Below are positions 36,569 through 48,080 of a stretch of DNA of 64,000 nucleotides, piece by piece (the stretch's first letter is position 1; every line of letters starts with the position of its first letter). The stretch lies in the NCBI GenBank assembly GCA_963169105.1, contig OY720639.1, positions 92,764,559-92,828,558 on the forward strand, given 5' to 3'. The notes under the pieces are model-generated. The model was not told the DNA's origin, did no database searches, and saw only the letters and a program-made list of their open reading frames with translations. The position numbers were made by a program, and so were the translations under genes. Source of the DNA: Ceriagrion tenellum. Lineage: Eukaryota; Arthropoda; Insecta; Odonata; Coenagrionidae.

Positions 36569-38480
36569 TTAGTCCTCTTGATCATCGTCTTCATCTTTCG
36601 CTCCCTCTCTTGACCACTGCTGTAGTTGCTCGTAAAATTCCAAATATTCAGGTGGAATATACTTTTGGACTTTCACGATACCTTCTATATTCTTGACATT
36701 AATGGGCACTCTTTTTTCGGGATAAGAAGTCTGAGTGGGAAGTACAGGTTTCTTATTGAAGCTGTGAAGGAGATGAAATTTTTCCGTGACAGCAAGGTCG
36801 ATGAACTGTTCTGTTCTCACCTGGCCTGGGTAATGACCGTCATATTCAAAAGCCATCCATTTAGAAGGGGAAAGAGAAGTTTTTTGTTCCTTAGGGATTT
36901 TTTCCATACTTGATTCTGAGAGACAATTCTTCTTAAAATAGGTAGTCCACCAGCGCTTAAGGTCCAATATTGGCACAACATCAATGCTTTCCACTGAGAA
37001 TTTGCTCGATGCTTTTTTAATCATAAAGGCATACTCTTCAGGTACATATGTCCTATCATGACGTCTCACGAGCTTTTTAATAGTTCCAAAATCTCTATCG
37101 TTTGGGAGGAAGCTGTGCTCTCAAATGGGGAAGTAATGTTTTATGTTCTTAAATCTCCCAGTTGATGAAAGCTTTAGACAAAAGCGAATTTTGTGGTTCT
37201 TATTTTGACCAGCACAACCGTCCGAGAACAGGTGAAGCTCCTTCACATCTGCTGGGATATGTTTCTGGATATAATGCTACAGAAATGATCAAACTTCATT
37301 GGCACCTTTCTTGGCTTCACCTTCACGGTATAAATAGAAGTAAGAGTGCTTAGTTTTTAAGTTATGTATGCCAAAAACATTTCCCCAGAACTGTCTCAAA
37401 TAGAAAATATCTTGAACAGAAATATTTGGTAGAGATAAATTTTGCATATAGTGAAAGGTCAATCCACAGACATTATTCTCCTTTTCATTACGTTCCCTAA
37501 TTTCATTGATTTTAGCGCAATGCTTTTTTGACCTTCTGCGATGTATCATTAATCCTGCCAATGCAGTGCGTTCAACAGACTCAGCAAGATGTGGACTTCG
37601 TATTTTGACTGAAAGTTCCTCATATGCGCAGCAGGTATCGACTTGTGGGCGCCCGAATGTTAGATTGAAATTTTCCTGGAAATACTTAAAGTAGAACTGG
37701 TACTTGATGTTTAACACAGGATACTGCTTTAAAAATAACTGGTGCATGGATTTTACATCTAGACGGGCGTCTAAATAATATAAATCCCAGAATAATGTGT
37801 AGTATCCTTTGAAAAAGAACTAATGTGATTGCTGATTATTTGACAAACCTCTCCTGGTATGGCATTGCCTTTGACATGTTTCCCTCTGAGGTCATTAGGA
37901 ATTCTGCCCTGGACTAGCAAGAGACACAATATACGAACCCGTTTTTCTGTTATGCCATGGAGGCTAATAAAGACTTTTTTACAGACCTTCACTTTTTTCT
38001 TGTCTTTAGTGGTGAAATAGTTAAAGTTATTATTTCTTAAATTAGGGTCCGCGGTCTTCTTTAGGGTTTCGTGGTTTTCTGCTCTTCACACCTTCAATCT
38101 CTATCAGTCCTTGTAGATAGATGTCCTGTATATTTTTATCATTGAAGCTGTTCAAGTGAGCAATGATATCCATCTGTGTGTCCTCATCCATCAAAGAAAA
38201 GCAGTTCTTCTTACATCTAAAACAATAAAATAAGAATTAGAATAATTCTTAAAATAATATACAGATTGAGTCATATACACAGCATAGTTATCATAATGTA
38301 CTCACTTGCAGTCTTCACCTGTTTTCCGGGGCAAAATTTTGTCACCTTTCCAATTCACATATTAAACTCCTTTTACTTTTGAGTCACGAATAATATTTCT
38401 CTTGTATCTATTCTCAGCATTTTTTGTACGTTTTCTTCCTTTAAAAACAATTTCCAAGTCCGAAGAAGAAGAAATGTTTA
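36569..38480 (-). pseudogene. decayed two-exon insect repeat-family protein (DUF7869-like)
   Basis: This multi-copy arthropod protein family has no established biochemical role that I know of. Exon 1 (about 38480-38306) encodes NISSSSDLEIVFKGRKRTKN and VNWKGDKILPRKTGEDC. It ends at a GTGAGT donor; an 89-bp intron (38305-38217) follows and ends TTTTATTGTTTTAG. Exon 2 resumes with KCKKNCFSLMDEDTQ, then VCKKVFISLHGITEKRVR, ISNHISSFSKDTTHYSG, YLDARLDVKSMHQLF, FGRPQVDTC, IPADVKELHLFSDGCAGQNK, EHSFLPNDRDFG and an acidic C-terminus. The order and spacing match intact relatives as I remember them. Damage: a stop in exon 1 (GV*YVNW), frameshifts near 38065 and 37785, and stops near 37277, 37265 and 37117. 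The true start codon is not identifiable. The family name is from memory; the motif identity is firm. Confidence 0.78.
38217..38305 (-). other. intron of the decayed gene (89 bp, GT-AG)
   Basis: The donor is TGCAA|GTGAGT and the acceptor TTTTATTGTTTTAG|ATGT on the minus strand. Splicing joins GAC-TGC-AA to A-TGT-AAG and gives a seamless Cys/Lys-rich junction, which strongly supports it being a real intron. Confidence 0.75.
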
Positions 38481-41400
38481 CACATTGATATGTAGCTTCA
38501 AAATACGACGATAATGCGTTACAACTTTGAACTACAATACATTAGCCACGACGACAATGGATTGTGTGTTACAGTGTGATAAACTTCAGCCGAGAAAACA
38601 CGAAGTAAATCGTCAAAACCCCGCCAAAATCCTCTGCCTTTCACTGGACACGTTTCGATATAGTCATTGCACAAAGTGAATATTTTGAGCTTCGATTAAT
38701 ACGGCATTTAATTGTTTACTCTTAACCCTCTTGCAGAAACTAATGCAGCTACCCTATATAATGCATTTCCAATATACAACTCATTTTCGTAATAAAGTTT
38801 ACTCATAACCTTTTTGCAATGACCGATTCAATTATCGTACTTTGTAAACAAGTTGAGTGAAAGCCAAATCATTCCAAAGCAATAATATTACGTAAATTTT
38901 TTACATAAATACATATTTGAGTATTTTATCAACTATGTACAAAGAATCAATTCGTAACCAATAGATACCTATATTTTAACCTTCTTGAAGAAAATCATTT
39001 TTTTCAATTGATCTCTTTACCATCAAATTTCAGGTAATTAAGAGTGATGGATTTAACATGATTTACAATAAGCTTAAATCAATTATGGCTTCAGTTTTAC
39101 ATGATTAGCAAAAAAATATGGCTTCCATTTCTAAAGCTAGAGTGGAAATGGCTAGATTGAATACAGTGCCTCCGGCATTTTTTCACCTCGTCATCAGAAA
39201 AATTATGGTCATTATCTCCGTCACTACCATGTAATTACCAGTGCTGTAACTTGAGCATTTACGTAATAGTTAATCACCCTGGTAAGGATAAATTGTCACA
39301 CAGCAAATACATTCTGGGGCAAAAAGCGAATGGTTTCTTCTTTTCGAAAAACAATAACAACCCTGACCACGACATTTTGCCACATGCGCTCGAAAATTGG
39401 TCCATTTTCCAAGCTCCATGGGGCTTTTGTAAACCATTTGAAGCGCTCATTTGCAGAGTTAGGAGCGAGAAAAATTGTAGAGTTTCGTAGCCAGAGTTAG
39501 ACCGTACGTAACGACTTGGTTTACGACGCAAAATCCGAAATTTTATGCAGATAGATAGATAAATAACTTCACCTAGAAATTAAAATTTGTCTCATTTTCA
39601 AGAAAACTATCTCACTCTTAAAAAACAACCGCACCACTTTCCGAGACATTTGTTTTAAAACAACCAGTTCACCTGGGCAATCGTACGTGCATGCACTCCA
39701 GGAGACATTATTTAAACAACGATGGTCTCCAATGTACAGAAAGCTCACATTATTTAGTTACTAAGTCCAAGCAACAAAAAAAGGAGGTTTGAACGTACTG
39801 GGTGAAAAAACGTGTCGGTTAAAATACATATTTTGATTTTATTAGCTAAATTTTCAATCTTATAAAAGTAAATATGGCACCATACACAATACAATATTTA
39901 CTTTATCCTTCCTGCAGCTGTTGTAATTATAACGTTAAATTCAAATATTTTCTCCATGATGACTAGGGTAATATCACACTTAAACTACCAAAATCAAATA
40001 TCGTGTGTTTATACGTGTTTTCTACTATGCACGAAACCTTAATATTTGAAAGTGACCATTATGATAATGAAAAATAGATAATTTCATATTTTGGGGAAGA
40101 TCAGTGCGCGTGAAATAGAATAATTTTGACATATAAGGCAAGTTTCATAAGTGCAGGTGTAACACTATTACTTAATTTCTCATATCAAATTGGCAACCTG
40201 CAACGTTTTTCACTTTTATCTAAACATATGGTTAGCAAGTAAACGTATGTATAATATCACGCAAATCTATACACAAATAAAAATTGCCCCAACCTCCTCA
40301 AGGTCGCTCTGACTACAGCGTGACTTATTCCATAAATTATGAAATCTTCAAATAATTCCTATTTGAAAATTTCGCTTAACAAGTTGCAAGAGAAAAAATG
40401 GTTTATAGACCATTTTTTCTGTATATCAGCCTTCAAAGATGAGATCATAACATGGGCTCAAGTTTAGATTTCTCATATTACAGAAGAAATACCAATGAAC
40501 GCGAAAATAAGATAAAGTATTCAATTTACACTGTTCAAAATAAATAAAAACTCCAGGAAAAATTAATAAAAATGAAATATTGCAAACTAACCACCCATTT
40601 TCCTAAAGTTATTAGGAAACATTTTGCTGAGGTTGCAGTCAACATGCGGTTGTTGGATATTACAGGCGCTACATTTAGCTGCTTTGGCTGGACTAATGCG
40701 GTAATTTAATCTGTATTTGGGGAATTATTTGTATATTTTGTATCTCAATTTTTTTGATAATAGGACTTTATTTTTTAGCATTTTAAAAGCGGAAGCCGTA
40801 TTTTTTAGAGCAAATGAATAAATATTTTTTCGGAATTTATTATTATTTAGACCCACAATCAGCCGGTTGCAAGAAACAGGGGAATTGAATGGACCTCGTA
40901 AGATACTCGGGTTGCAGAACACATCTAACAAAAATTCAATCGCTTCGAACTTTTTTCTACCGTCGGATAAACTCTAATAAGAAACTCTAAACTCTATCCC
41001 ATGTATTATTGTTCATTTACGTAGTAATTAGTCGTCAGAAAGAGGAAATAATATCATCAAACGTCACTAAATATCATTTTTATCTGTAAATTTGACGTTT
41101 TCCGACCGGGTGTAGCTTGGGTCGTGAGTTGAGGAAGGCGAAGGGGCGACGAGGTTGGGCGCTGGTGCGAGTAAAATTAATAGGAGTCTTCCGCTTGAAC
41201 TCGGAAGAGGTTAGGTAAAATGATACGGGAGGAGTCCACAGGAAGAACCTTTGAATAGGTTTTGTAGTTCTCTCAGAATTAGTATCGACCATACATTCCA
41301 TGGTTTAACACACTATTATCACAGAGAACACTAAGGGGGAGAAATTAAGGAAGCTGCAAGGAAGGACAAAATGCAAAATGGAAAGTAAAAAAGTAGCCTA

Positions 41401-41914
41401 AACTGACTGAACGAAACCCAATAATCATGATTCATCTTAAACCTAATATTTGGTAATGATATAGAGTGTACTTCTCCGACTCGGGAGCATAAGCCAACTG
41501 CTTGCTCTCTCCGCTCGGTTGACCGAAGAAAACATTTACCCCTCCTTACCCCTTCCCCTCCGCTGCAACAGCGAACTTCGAGGCAGTCCATGGCATGAAA
41601 AAGAATGACAGTAGGCACATTCCCGCGAAAGCATCCGAACGTCACATCAAGTCTCTAATCGGTTAATTGTCTCTCCAAGATCTTGACTTTTTGTGGAAAT
41701 CATAGCTCAAGCCATTTACATTAAAATTATGAGACCATTTACGAAGCCAATAAATGAATCAAATATTTCTTCCACATTTATTGATTGTTTGTTATAGCTC
41801 AAGTAACAGTACTGTGATTGAGCTAATTGTCAGGCCAGAGCCACCTTAAGCAACTGTATGTCTTGGGGTGTAGTAGTGAATGGGCGGTGTGGGATGAGTT
41901 TGTGCGCGCATGGA
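38481..41914. other. AT-rich spacer, mostly nothing recognised
   Basis: No supported gene. A somewhat GC-richer block at 41080-41650 has open frames on the minus strand (73 and 104 codons) without motifs. A perfect hairpin at 40391-40420 is listed separately. Confidence 0.45.
40391..40420. repeat. perfect 12-bp hairpin
   Basis: AGAAAAAATGGT and its exact reverse complement are separated by the six bases TTATAG. It has no flanking element ends. Confidence 0.7.
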
Positions 41915-42300
41915 GACTCATTCATTAGTCGTTCAATCCTAAGATTGGTTGACTGCGGCCCTCCATCCTTCCTTGTCTAATTCCAGTTCCCTTACCTCCT
42001 GGTGGCTCTTCTAATATGATTACTTCTTTATCTGCCCTGTGTATTTGTCCCTTGTCCTTCCTTTTGGGACTCTTTCTCCATATTTCCTTCAATTATTTAC
42101 TTCACTTACCGATTGTGCCTCAGGGTGTGCCCAATCCACCTGGTTCGCCTTTTGTATTTCGTATTCTATTGGTTCCTTTCCTCGCATACCCTTCTGTATA
42201 CTTTACTTCTTGATTTCTCTGTTCAATAGATCTTCAGCATCCTCCTTCAACACCAGATTTTGACGGCTTCTAGCCTGTTCTGTCCAGCTTTTCCAATGGT
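41915..42300 (-). pseudogene. LINE C-terminal fragment, minus strand
   Basis: The minus strand from about 42280 reads LEAVKIWC-RRMLKIY, then VYRRVCEERNQ, then RRTRWIGHTLRHNR, and ends with SHQEVRELELDKEGWRAAVN near 41950. This is the C-terminal region found after the RT in several insect LINEs (W-C-x-R-R-M-L-K-I-x-W-T, then R-x-R-W-I-G-H-x-L-R-H). Several in-frame stops show decay; no RT or endonuclease is attached. The open plus-strand frames here (42016-42263) are antisense shadows. The fragment at 45.3 kb belongs to the same broad group but is diverged and on the other strand. Confidence 0.8.
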
Positions 42301-42473
42301 CTATGTCGCTAATCTACAGAGTTACACGATCCACACAAGTGTTTTCTCGTACTGTTTCCTATTTCATTACCCTATTTTCTTTGAATTTATATTTTTAGTA
42401 TGAACGCTTCCTTAGCTTGGACTATTTTTCATTTAATATCTAATACAAGTTCCTTAGGGTTAAGAGTAATTTT

Positions 42474-42788
42474 GTGAAACACCTTTTAAGCCATGACCAC
42501 CACAGTGATTTTCATCTCAATATTTTATACTTTTCAACCCACAGAAGTGAGCTTGACCCACTTGAGCAGCTGGAAATTTTAAAGACATTGCATGACCCTG
42601 ACTTAAAGATTTTAAATGAGTATTTGTACCCGTCCTCATCTCCCATTCTCACAGCCGCCTCCCGAATTGCCCTCCCTCTTCCCCCACTGAACTCCCGCCA
42701 ATCACAGCTTCTGACCTTCAACCTGCATCCACACCACCCTAATCTCTCACCTCCACCCCCTGTCAAGCTTGTATACAAGACACTGTGA
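42474..42788 (+). pseudogene. C-terminal fragment of a Penelope-like element
   Basis: The 104-codon frame encodes HDHHSDFHLNILYFSTHRSE, then LDPLEQLEILKTLHDPDLKI and LNEYLYPSSSP. This matches the end of the GIY-YIG endonuclease region of Penelope-like retroelements, where an H-x(2)-D-F segment is followed by L-(D/N)-x-L-E-Q-(L/I)-E-I and a Leu-Asn-(D/E) box. The RT and the GIY-YIG motif itself are missing upstream. The ribozyme-like motif begins 8 bp after its end, the expected order in these elements, whose terminal repeats are known to carry hammerhead motifs. I recognise the family by motif style only. Confidence 0.55.
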
Positions 42789-42795
42789 ATTCGGT

Positions 42796-42845
42796 AAGCA
42801 CACCTGAAGATGACACTTAAGCGTTGAAACCCGGGTCGTGTGTTT
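42796..42845 (+). ncRNA. hammerhead-ribozyme-like motif at the PLE 3' end
   Basis: All hammerhead parts are present in order. Stem I 5' strand AAGCACAC (42796-42803), core CTGAAGA (42804-42810), stem II GACAC-TTAA-GCGTT (42812-42825; one A-C mismatch, one G-T wobble), GAAA (42826-42829), a two-bp stem III CC-CG-GG (42830-42835), the TC of the cleavage triplet GTC (42836-42837), and stem I 3' strand GTGTGTTT (42838-42845). Stem I is 8 bp including one G-T pair. Oddities are one unpaired T (42811) between the core and stem II, and the weak stem II, so the copy may be inactive. Confidence 0.55.
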
Positions 42846-43139
42846 TTTAAGTATGTGGTATTGTAAATGTTATCATTGAATTCTCTGATATATTATTCAT
42901 TTGATGTCTGTTGTACTTTTTCCGTCCCACGTGATGGTACCTCCGAGTAAGGGGAAGGAGTTCACTCGCTCAAATTTCTCTCCTCTCAGTGTGACTTCTA
43001 CGCTTAGCTTTTCTCTTTCACGTACAGGGATTTAGTCTACGTTTTGTTTATTTCCCTGTTGCATTCTTAGATAACTTGGTCCACTGCATTCTGATAAAAA
43101 GGGGGCGTAAGAAGGGTTGGTGATGTTTCGGTCCCATGA

Positions 43140-43690
43140 GAAACCCATGCGGACGCGTCAAGCAGGCCCAAGTGTGTGAGGGTTGGGGACGATGGCGTGG
43201 TTAAGAAAGAGAAGGGATAAGAGAGAGAGAGAGAGAGTGGGTGGAAAAGGGGGTGGATTTTGAGAGGGTCGGCGTGGGGTAGGGGGAGGCTCGGAGTGAG
43301 CTTGGAGACGAGCCGTCGAGACGGCGCTGAGACGGGGAATTACGAGTTGGGAGAGAGGGTGGCGGCGCCAACAGTGGAGGTGGTCCTTTGAGAGGGGCGG
43401 GAGGGATGCAGGAGGGGAAAATGGTAAAGGGTGAGACACGGAGAGGGAGGACTCGGAGGATGGGGTGGCTGCGGGAACGGAGGGAAAAAGGAAAGGCAAG
43501 GGAGACGGTTTCGTAGGAGAGGGAGAAATCCCAAAAGGGAGAGGGCATGGAGGGAAGTTGTGACGTCCTGAAAGAGGGTAAATGAAACGAGAAAGTCATA
43601 GGGGAGGAAGATGCAATCCAACATTAGTGAGGCCACTCTTGGAAAATTAAGCAAGCATTTGGGGGGGACGCAACGGAAAAAGGGTTGATT
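43140..43690. other. purine-rich island with GA microsatellite
   Basis: The + strand is strongly G/A-rich with a (GA)n run at 43220-43237 and scattered CpGs. Three overlapping minus-strand frames of 104-132 codons are Pro/Ser/Phe/Leu-rich, as expected from composition alone. Confidence 0.55.
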
Positions 43691-45259
43691 CAGATAGCAT
43701 ATGATTCAACCGTTTTAGGCGTGATTTTGAGGAGCAGTTTCAGCATCGTTGAAATGAATGAAGACAATATTTTGCCACCCACCTTTTGTTCAAAATACTG
43801 TATACTCTTATACATAAAGTGTTCCAACTTTCTATATAGATTTAGGTCTATTTTGTACTCTTTAATGTCAAATAAATCGTCGGAACACATGACGTTGTGA
43901 ATCCTTAATTTGTATATGAACGTTGGTGGCGCCAAATTTTCTTTTTCCATTGCAAAGATGTTAATTCATATACATTAGTGGAATTCAATTTTCCTATTTG
44001 TATATCTCGTTAATATTCCGCGCCAGCCGGAGGGAAAAATTATATTCCGACGATAACCAAGAACCTTCTCTTCACCCCTCTCCCTAAACGTTCGCAAATA
44101 GTAATCTTTTATTAACATGACAAACACATGTTTGAACGCATTAATACGTGTATAAGTTGATCGATCTATGATGCAAGCGTGACATTGTACAATTATAGTT
44201 GATTTTGAAAGACCAAATGATAAAATGGTCTCCAAGTCTAAAATCATTTTAAATTCCGACCAAGGTTTCAATGTGTTTATATTTTTATTTCGATGCAGTA
44301 CATTGCTACATAGGTAGGATTGAAAGTGTGATTATTATTTAGAGTAAAAGTTAAGTGTAATAATTTAATGTAAAGGGAATAATTATTTTTACTCTCAAGT
44401 GCCTCTCTATTTTAATTTTCCTCTATTTTTACTCCCCTCTATTTTCATCGCACCAAATCTCGGATCACTCATTGATTTTTGTTGATTAAAAATGAATACT
44501 ATGCTTAATCCTATTTACTTAGGCGTCAATCTTTTATCAACCCATTTCTTGCGGAATTCTGTACATTGCGGGACTAAATATTTTTATTAAGTTTGAGAAT
44601 GAGGGTTAAAAAATTATAAGTACTGGGCCCTTTTGCGATGAAAAATAAAAACTTAGAAAAAATGCTTTCGTTCCAATCATTTTAGAGTGACCAAAAAGCG
44701 GACGGAGCTATTTTATATCAATAAGGCCGTGCGTTTAGTAATCAGAATTATATTCACTCAATGGTGAAAGAGTTGAGCTAAAAAGTTAGATGAATTTAAA
44801 TAAAGTTTCACCAGTTTTAAACGAAAAAATAGCAAATGGCTAAAGCTAACTGGTCGAACAACATACTTGGCGCACTTACTTATTTGATGCTGGAGGAAAG
44901 AAGTCACTCTACCAAGCGTATATACGAATAAAACTAATCAGATAAGGCTTTTAGAGGAGAATCCGAACTTTATTCAGACACTATAGAGAGATTTCTAAGG
45001 AATTATTACGCAAGAATAGTTTTTGCTCAACGTCTTGAATGTACTAATGCAGTAGAAAAATTTCACTGAGAAAATTAACGAACTTCATGATCTATCACGT
45101 TATTGATAGGATGAGGGCACGGAAAATAGCCACTATTATAATATCATACAGATCTGTAGGCATTAGGCTCATTAAGCAACACAGAGTTGACGGTGACATA
45201 CATTTTAGCTGTTGATGTACTGCGGTATTTATCGGCACATTATTATAATCTTTTATAAG
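43691..45259. other. AT-rich spacer, nothing recognised
   Basis: Minus-strand frames at 43690-43950 (86 codons) and 43975-44271 (98 codons) are consecutive but match no family I recognise. I leave them uncalled. Confidence 0.45.
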
Positions 45260-45760
45260 TCCTTTAACAAAGACATACGGAAGAGAATAGCGCTAGCTAA
45301 GGAGGCGTTTAGCAATAGAAGGGAGTTGATGACGGGGAAATTGGATAAGGATGTAAAGAAGAGGCTTGTGAAGGGCTTAATCGAGCTACGTTGTATGGGG
45401 CAGAAACTCGGACCCTGAGAAAGAAGAACGAGAATGGGTTGTAGGCATTTGAGTTGTGGGTGTGGAGAAGGATGGAGAAGGGTAGGTGGACAGAAAGGAA
45501 GATTAACGAGGAAGTGCTTGAGATGGTAGGCGAGGAAAGGAAACTTTTGAATGAAATCCGGGATAGGCAGGGCAGATGGCTATAGGATGTAATAATGGGT
45601 GATGGGTTGCTAAGAAGTGTGATAGAGGGAAGGATGCTGGGCAAGCGGGGTAGGGGAAGAAAGAGAATAGGTTTCATGGACGGGATGAAGAAGAGTAGAT
45701 CTTATGCAGAGGCGAAAAAAGATATACTAGAGGAAGAAAGGTCCCTGAATGTGTAAAAGA
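45260..45760 (+). pseudogene. LINE C-terminal fragment, plus strand
   Basis: The + strand reads KDIRKRIALAKEAFSNRREL, then LDKDVKKRLVKGLI. After a frameshift near 45390 it gives LYGAETRTLRKKNENGL, then FELWVWRRMEKGRWTERK, INEEVLEMVGEERKLLNEI, GDGLLRSVIEGRMLGKRGRG and RKRIGFMDGMKKSRSYAEAK. It ends with a stop near 45757. This is the post-RT C-terminal region of an insect LINE. An in-frame stop (within RW-L-*-DV near 45583) and the frameshift show it is dead. The RT and 3' tail were not found beside it. Its purine-rich look is therefore due to coding for Lys/Arg/Glu, unlike the anonymous islands. Confidence 0.8.
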
Positions 45761-47489
45761 CCGGGAGGAGATTCTTTGACATTCAAAAAAACGTACATTT
45801 TCCGGTATAATACATAATAATAATAAGGTCTTTATAATATTTTGATGCAAAAAACTGTCTGTTTCTGTTTTGAAGCTCTAAAAGTAATCGCTCACTCGTT
45901 TTCAACATGTAATGCGAATGAAAAACGTTCTTCTAACACAATATTTCACTCTTGATTGTGCCAAAACAGAAAACCTTCAGTTTTTTCAAATGTATCATAG
46001 TTAAGTATGGCTTATAGTGTCCTCATTTGCTGAGATATACCTAGAAAAAAGAAGGCAGATGCACACTAGGGCTAGATTTTACAAAATACGATAAATTCTT
46101 CCTCGGCATGAAAACCAAACATAATACATTGCTCCATCGATGACGATTCTGTTATCCAACCAACAATCTAATAAATAATGCAAAACTCAGCATCAAGATT
46201 AATATAAAGGCTACGTTCACTTACCGGAGAAGTTGAAGAGAAATTATGAAATCAGTTTAAGACCGGTTTCAAATTTTGTTAAATCGTATGTTTCGTGGTA
46301 ACAACTAACTCGCAGAGAAGAGCCCGTAGATATTAATGCAACATAAGAAGCAAATTAGGATGTTGGGAGGAATGTTATAGGTAGTCAGTGGACTATTCTA
46401 AGGAGTGAATTTTTATCTAAGAAAGCATAACTTTTGTTTAAACATGTGTTCCCATTCACTTCATTTTTAGTAGCGCTTCTAGAGTACAACAGGTTGAGCA
46501 AAAGAGAAAGTGAAGTGCACTAGGCTTGGGATATATCAGAAGTTTTTGAGATGGAATCAGAATAAAAAGGTAATGTGTGGTTGCAGATGAGAGGGTGGTG
46601 AAGAAATGAGGAAAAGAGGCATCGGTACAGGACATGTGTGACATTAGTTTTCTTCGTTATCATGGCTACATTGAGAGAATAGATGAAGAGTGAATAACGA
46701 AGCAAGATATTGATGGTGAATTAAGTGGTTTGATAAAGTAGACCGAAATAGGCCGCTTTTCATGGTATATTTTATTGTAAAAGTGAAAGTCTTATAGAAT
46801 TTCCAAGAAAATAAATGAAATTAGAACAGGTTCTATTTCCGTTCAGTCATTCAGGCAATCCTACAATTTGCCACTTTACCCGGTACAATTTTCCCGATGA
46901 AAGAGTTCACACATTCTTTTGTGTAATAAAATGTACGGTGTAAAGTGGCCTTTAAAAAATGGCTATTAAAAGTCATAAAAATAGCTGGGCGTATAAGAGG
47001 CCATGCTGGAGCGCGGCTAAAACGAGGGAAGTATACAATGATTCCGCTATAATTGAATGAGAATAATTAAAGCAACATCAGCTTTTCAGCTCATTCACCG
47101 ATAACTCAACATTTGGCTCTATAAAAAAAATTTCAAATGAAGCTTTATATGCATAATAATATTTACATTTGCACAAGTTGTACTTCAATATTACCTTCAT
47201 AATGTACCTTTTTTAAAATGTCCCAATTTTATCTTCATATGACAGCTGAAACTATTTATTTCAGAACTCCACCAGGCAATCCATCATCAGTGAATAGAGT
47301 CACGCATTCATCTATTAAAATTGTTTGACAAACCACTGAAAGAGACGCTACTTTCCACAAACTTAATCCGAAGCGTTACAACTCTGTCCAGCGTAGCAAA
47401 TAAACGGAAAAACCACAGAAAAAAAGATATTTCAATGATTTTGAAACGTAACAAATTTTACTCGATCGCCAATAGAGAGTTAACACACC
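45761..47489. other. AT-rich spacer, nothing recognised
   Basis: No supported feature. Confidence 0.45.
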
Positions 47490-48080
47490 ACATTTTGGAG
47501 AATTGAGGAGCACGTTGAGTATGCAATTGGAATGAAGCAGATGGCAATGGACGAGGGGAGCGAGAGGGAAATGGGACGGAGAAGAACCAAGAGAAGAGGG
47601 ACTTTCGTTAGTGTGTATGCACGTACGTCCGTCTGAGATGTCTGGGCACGGGGAAATAAGTACAAGGGTGAGAGCAATGGAGAAGGGAGGGATGAGGGCA
47701 GTGTGAGGCGCGTACGCTTCAAGGGTAAAGGTGTGACCGTGAGGAGGAGAAGGACCAAGTCGACGGGCGAGACGAAACGGAGTGAGCAAGAGAGAGAGAC
47801 AAATAATTAAGGAGTGAGGCTCTTCGGAGTGGTGCGAGAGCGGAAAAGGTACCTTTTTTCATTCCCAACTCCATCATCTAACCACCTTATCCCATGGTAG
47901 GTAAGGGCTGGGGGATGAGAGAGAAGTGGGAGCGGGAGAAGAATGACGAGGCGAGGGGTACATCAGGGGCGTAGGATGGGGCCATCGGAATGAACAAGCG
48001 TTTGAGGAGGGAGAATTGAGGATATCGGAGTAGTGTTGGAGGGAAGGGAGACGGAAATGAAACACACGATGACGGTGAGA
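47490..48080. other. purine-rich island with CpG
   Basis: The + strand is G/A-rich, with CpG-containing ACGTACGTCC-type sequence near 47620. Minus-strand frames (92 and 137 codons) are compositional. Confidence 0.5.

Noticed and set aside
42016..42263. Plus-strand frames rich in Leu/Phe/Ser
   Set aside because: They are antisense to a clear LINE C-terminal fragment on the minus strand.
43158..43654. Three minus-strand frames of 104-132 codons
   Set aside because: Pro/Ser/Phe/Leu-rich translations of a CT-rich strand, mutually overlapping.
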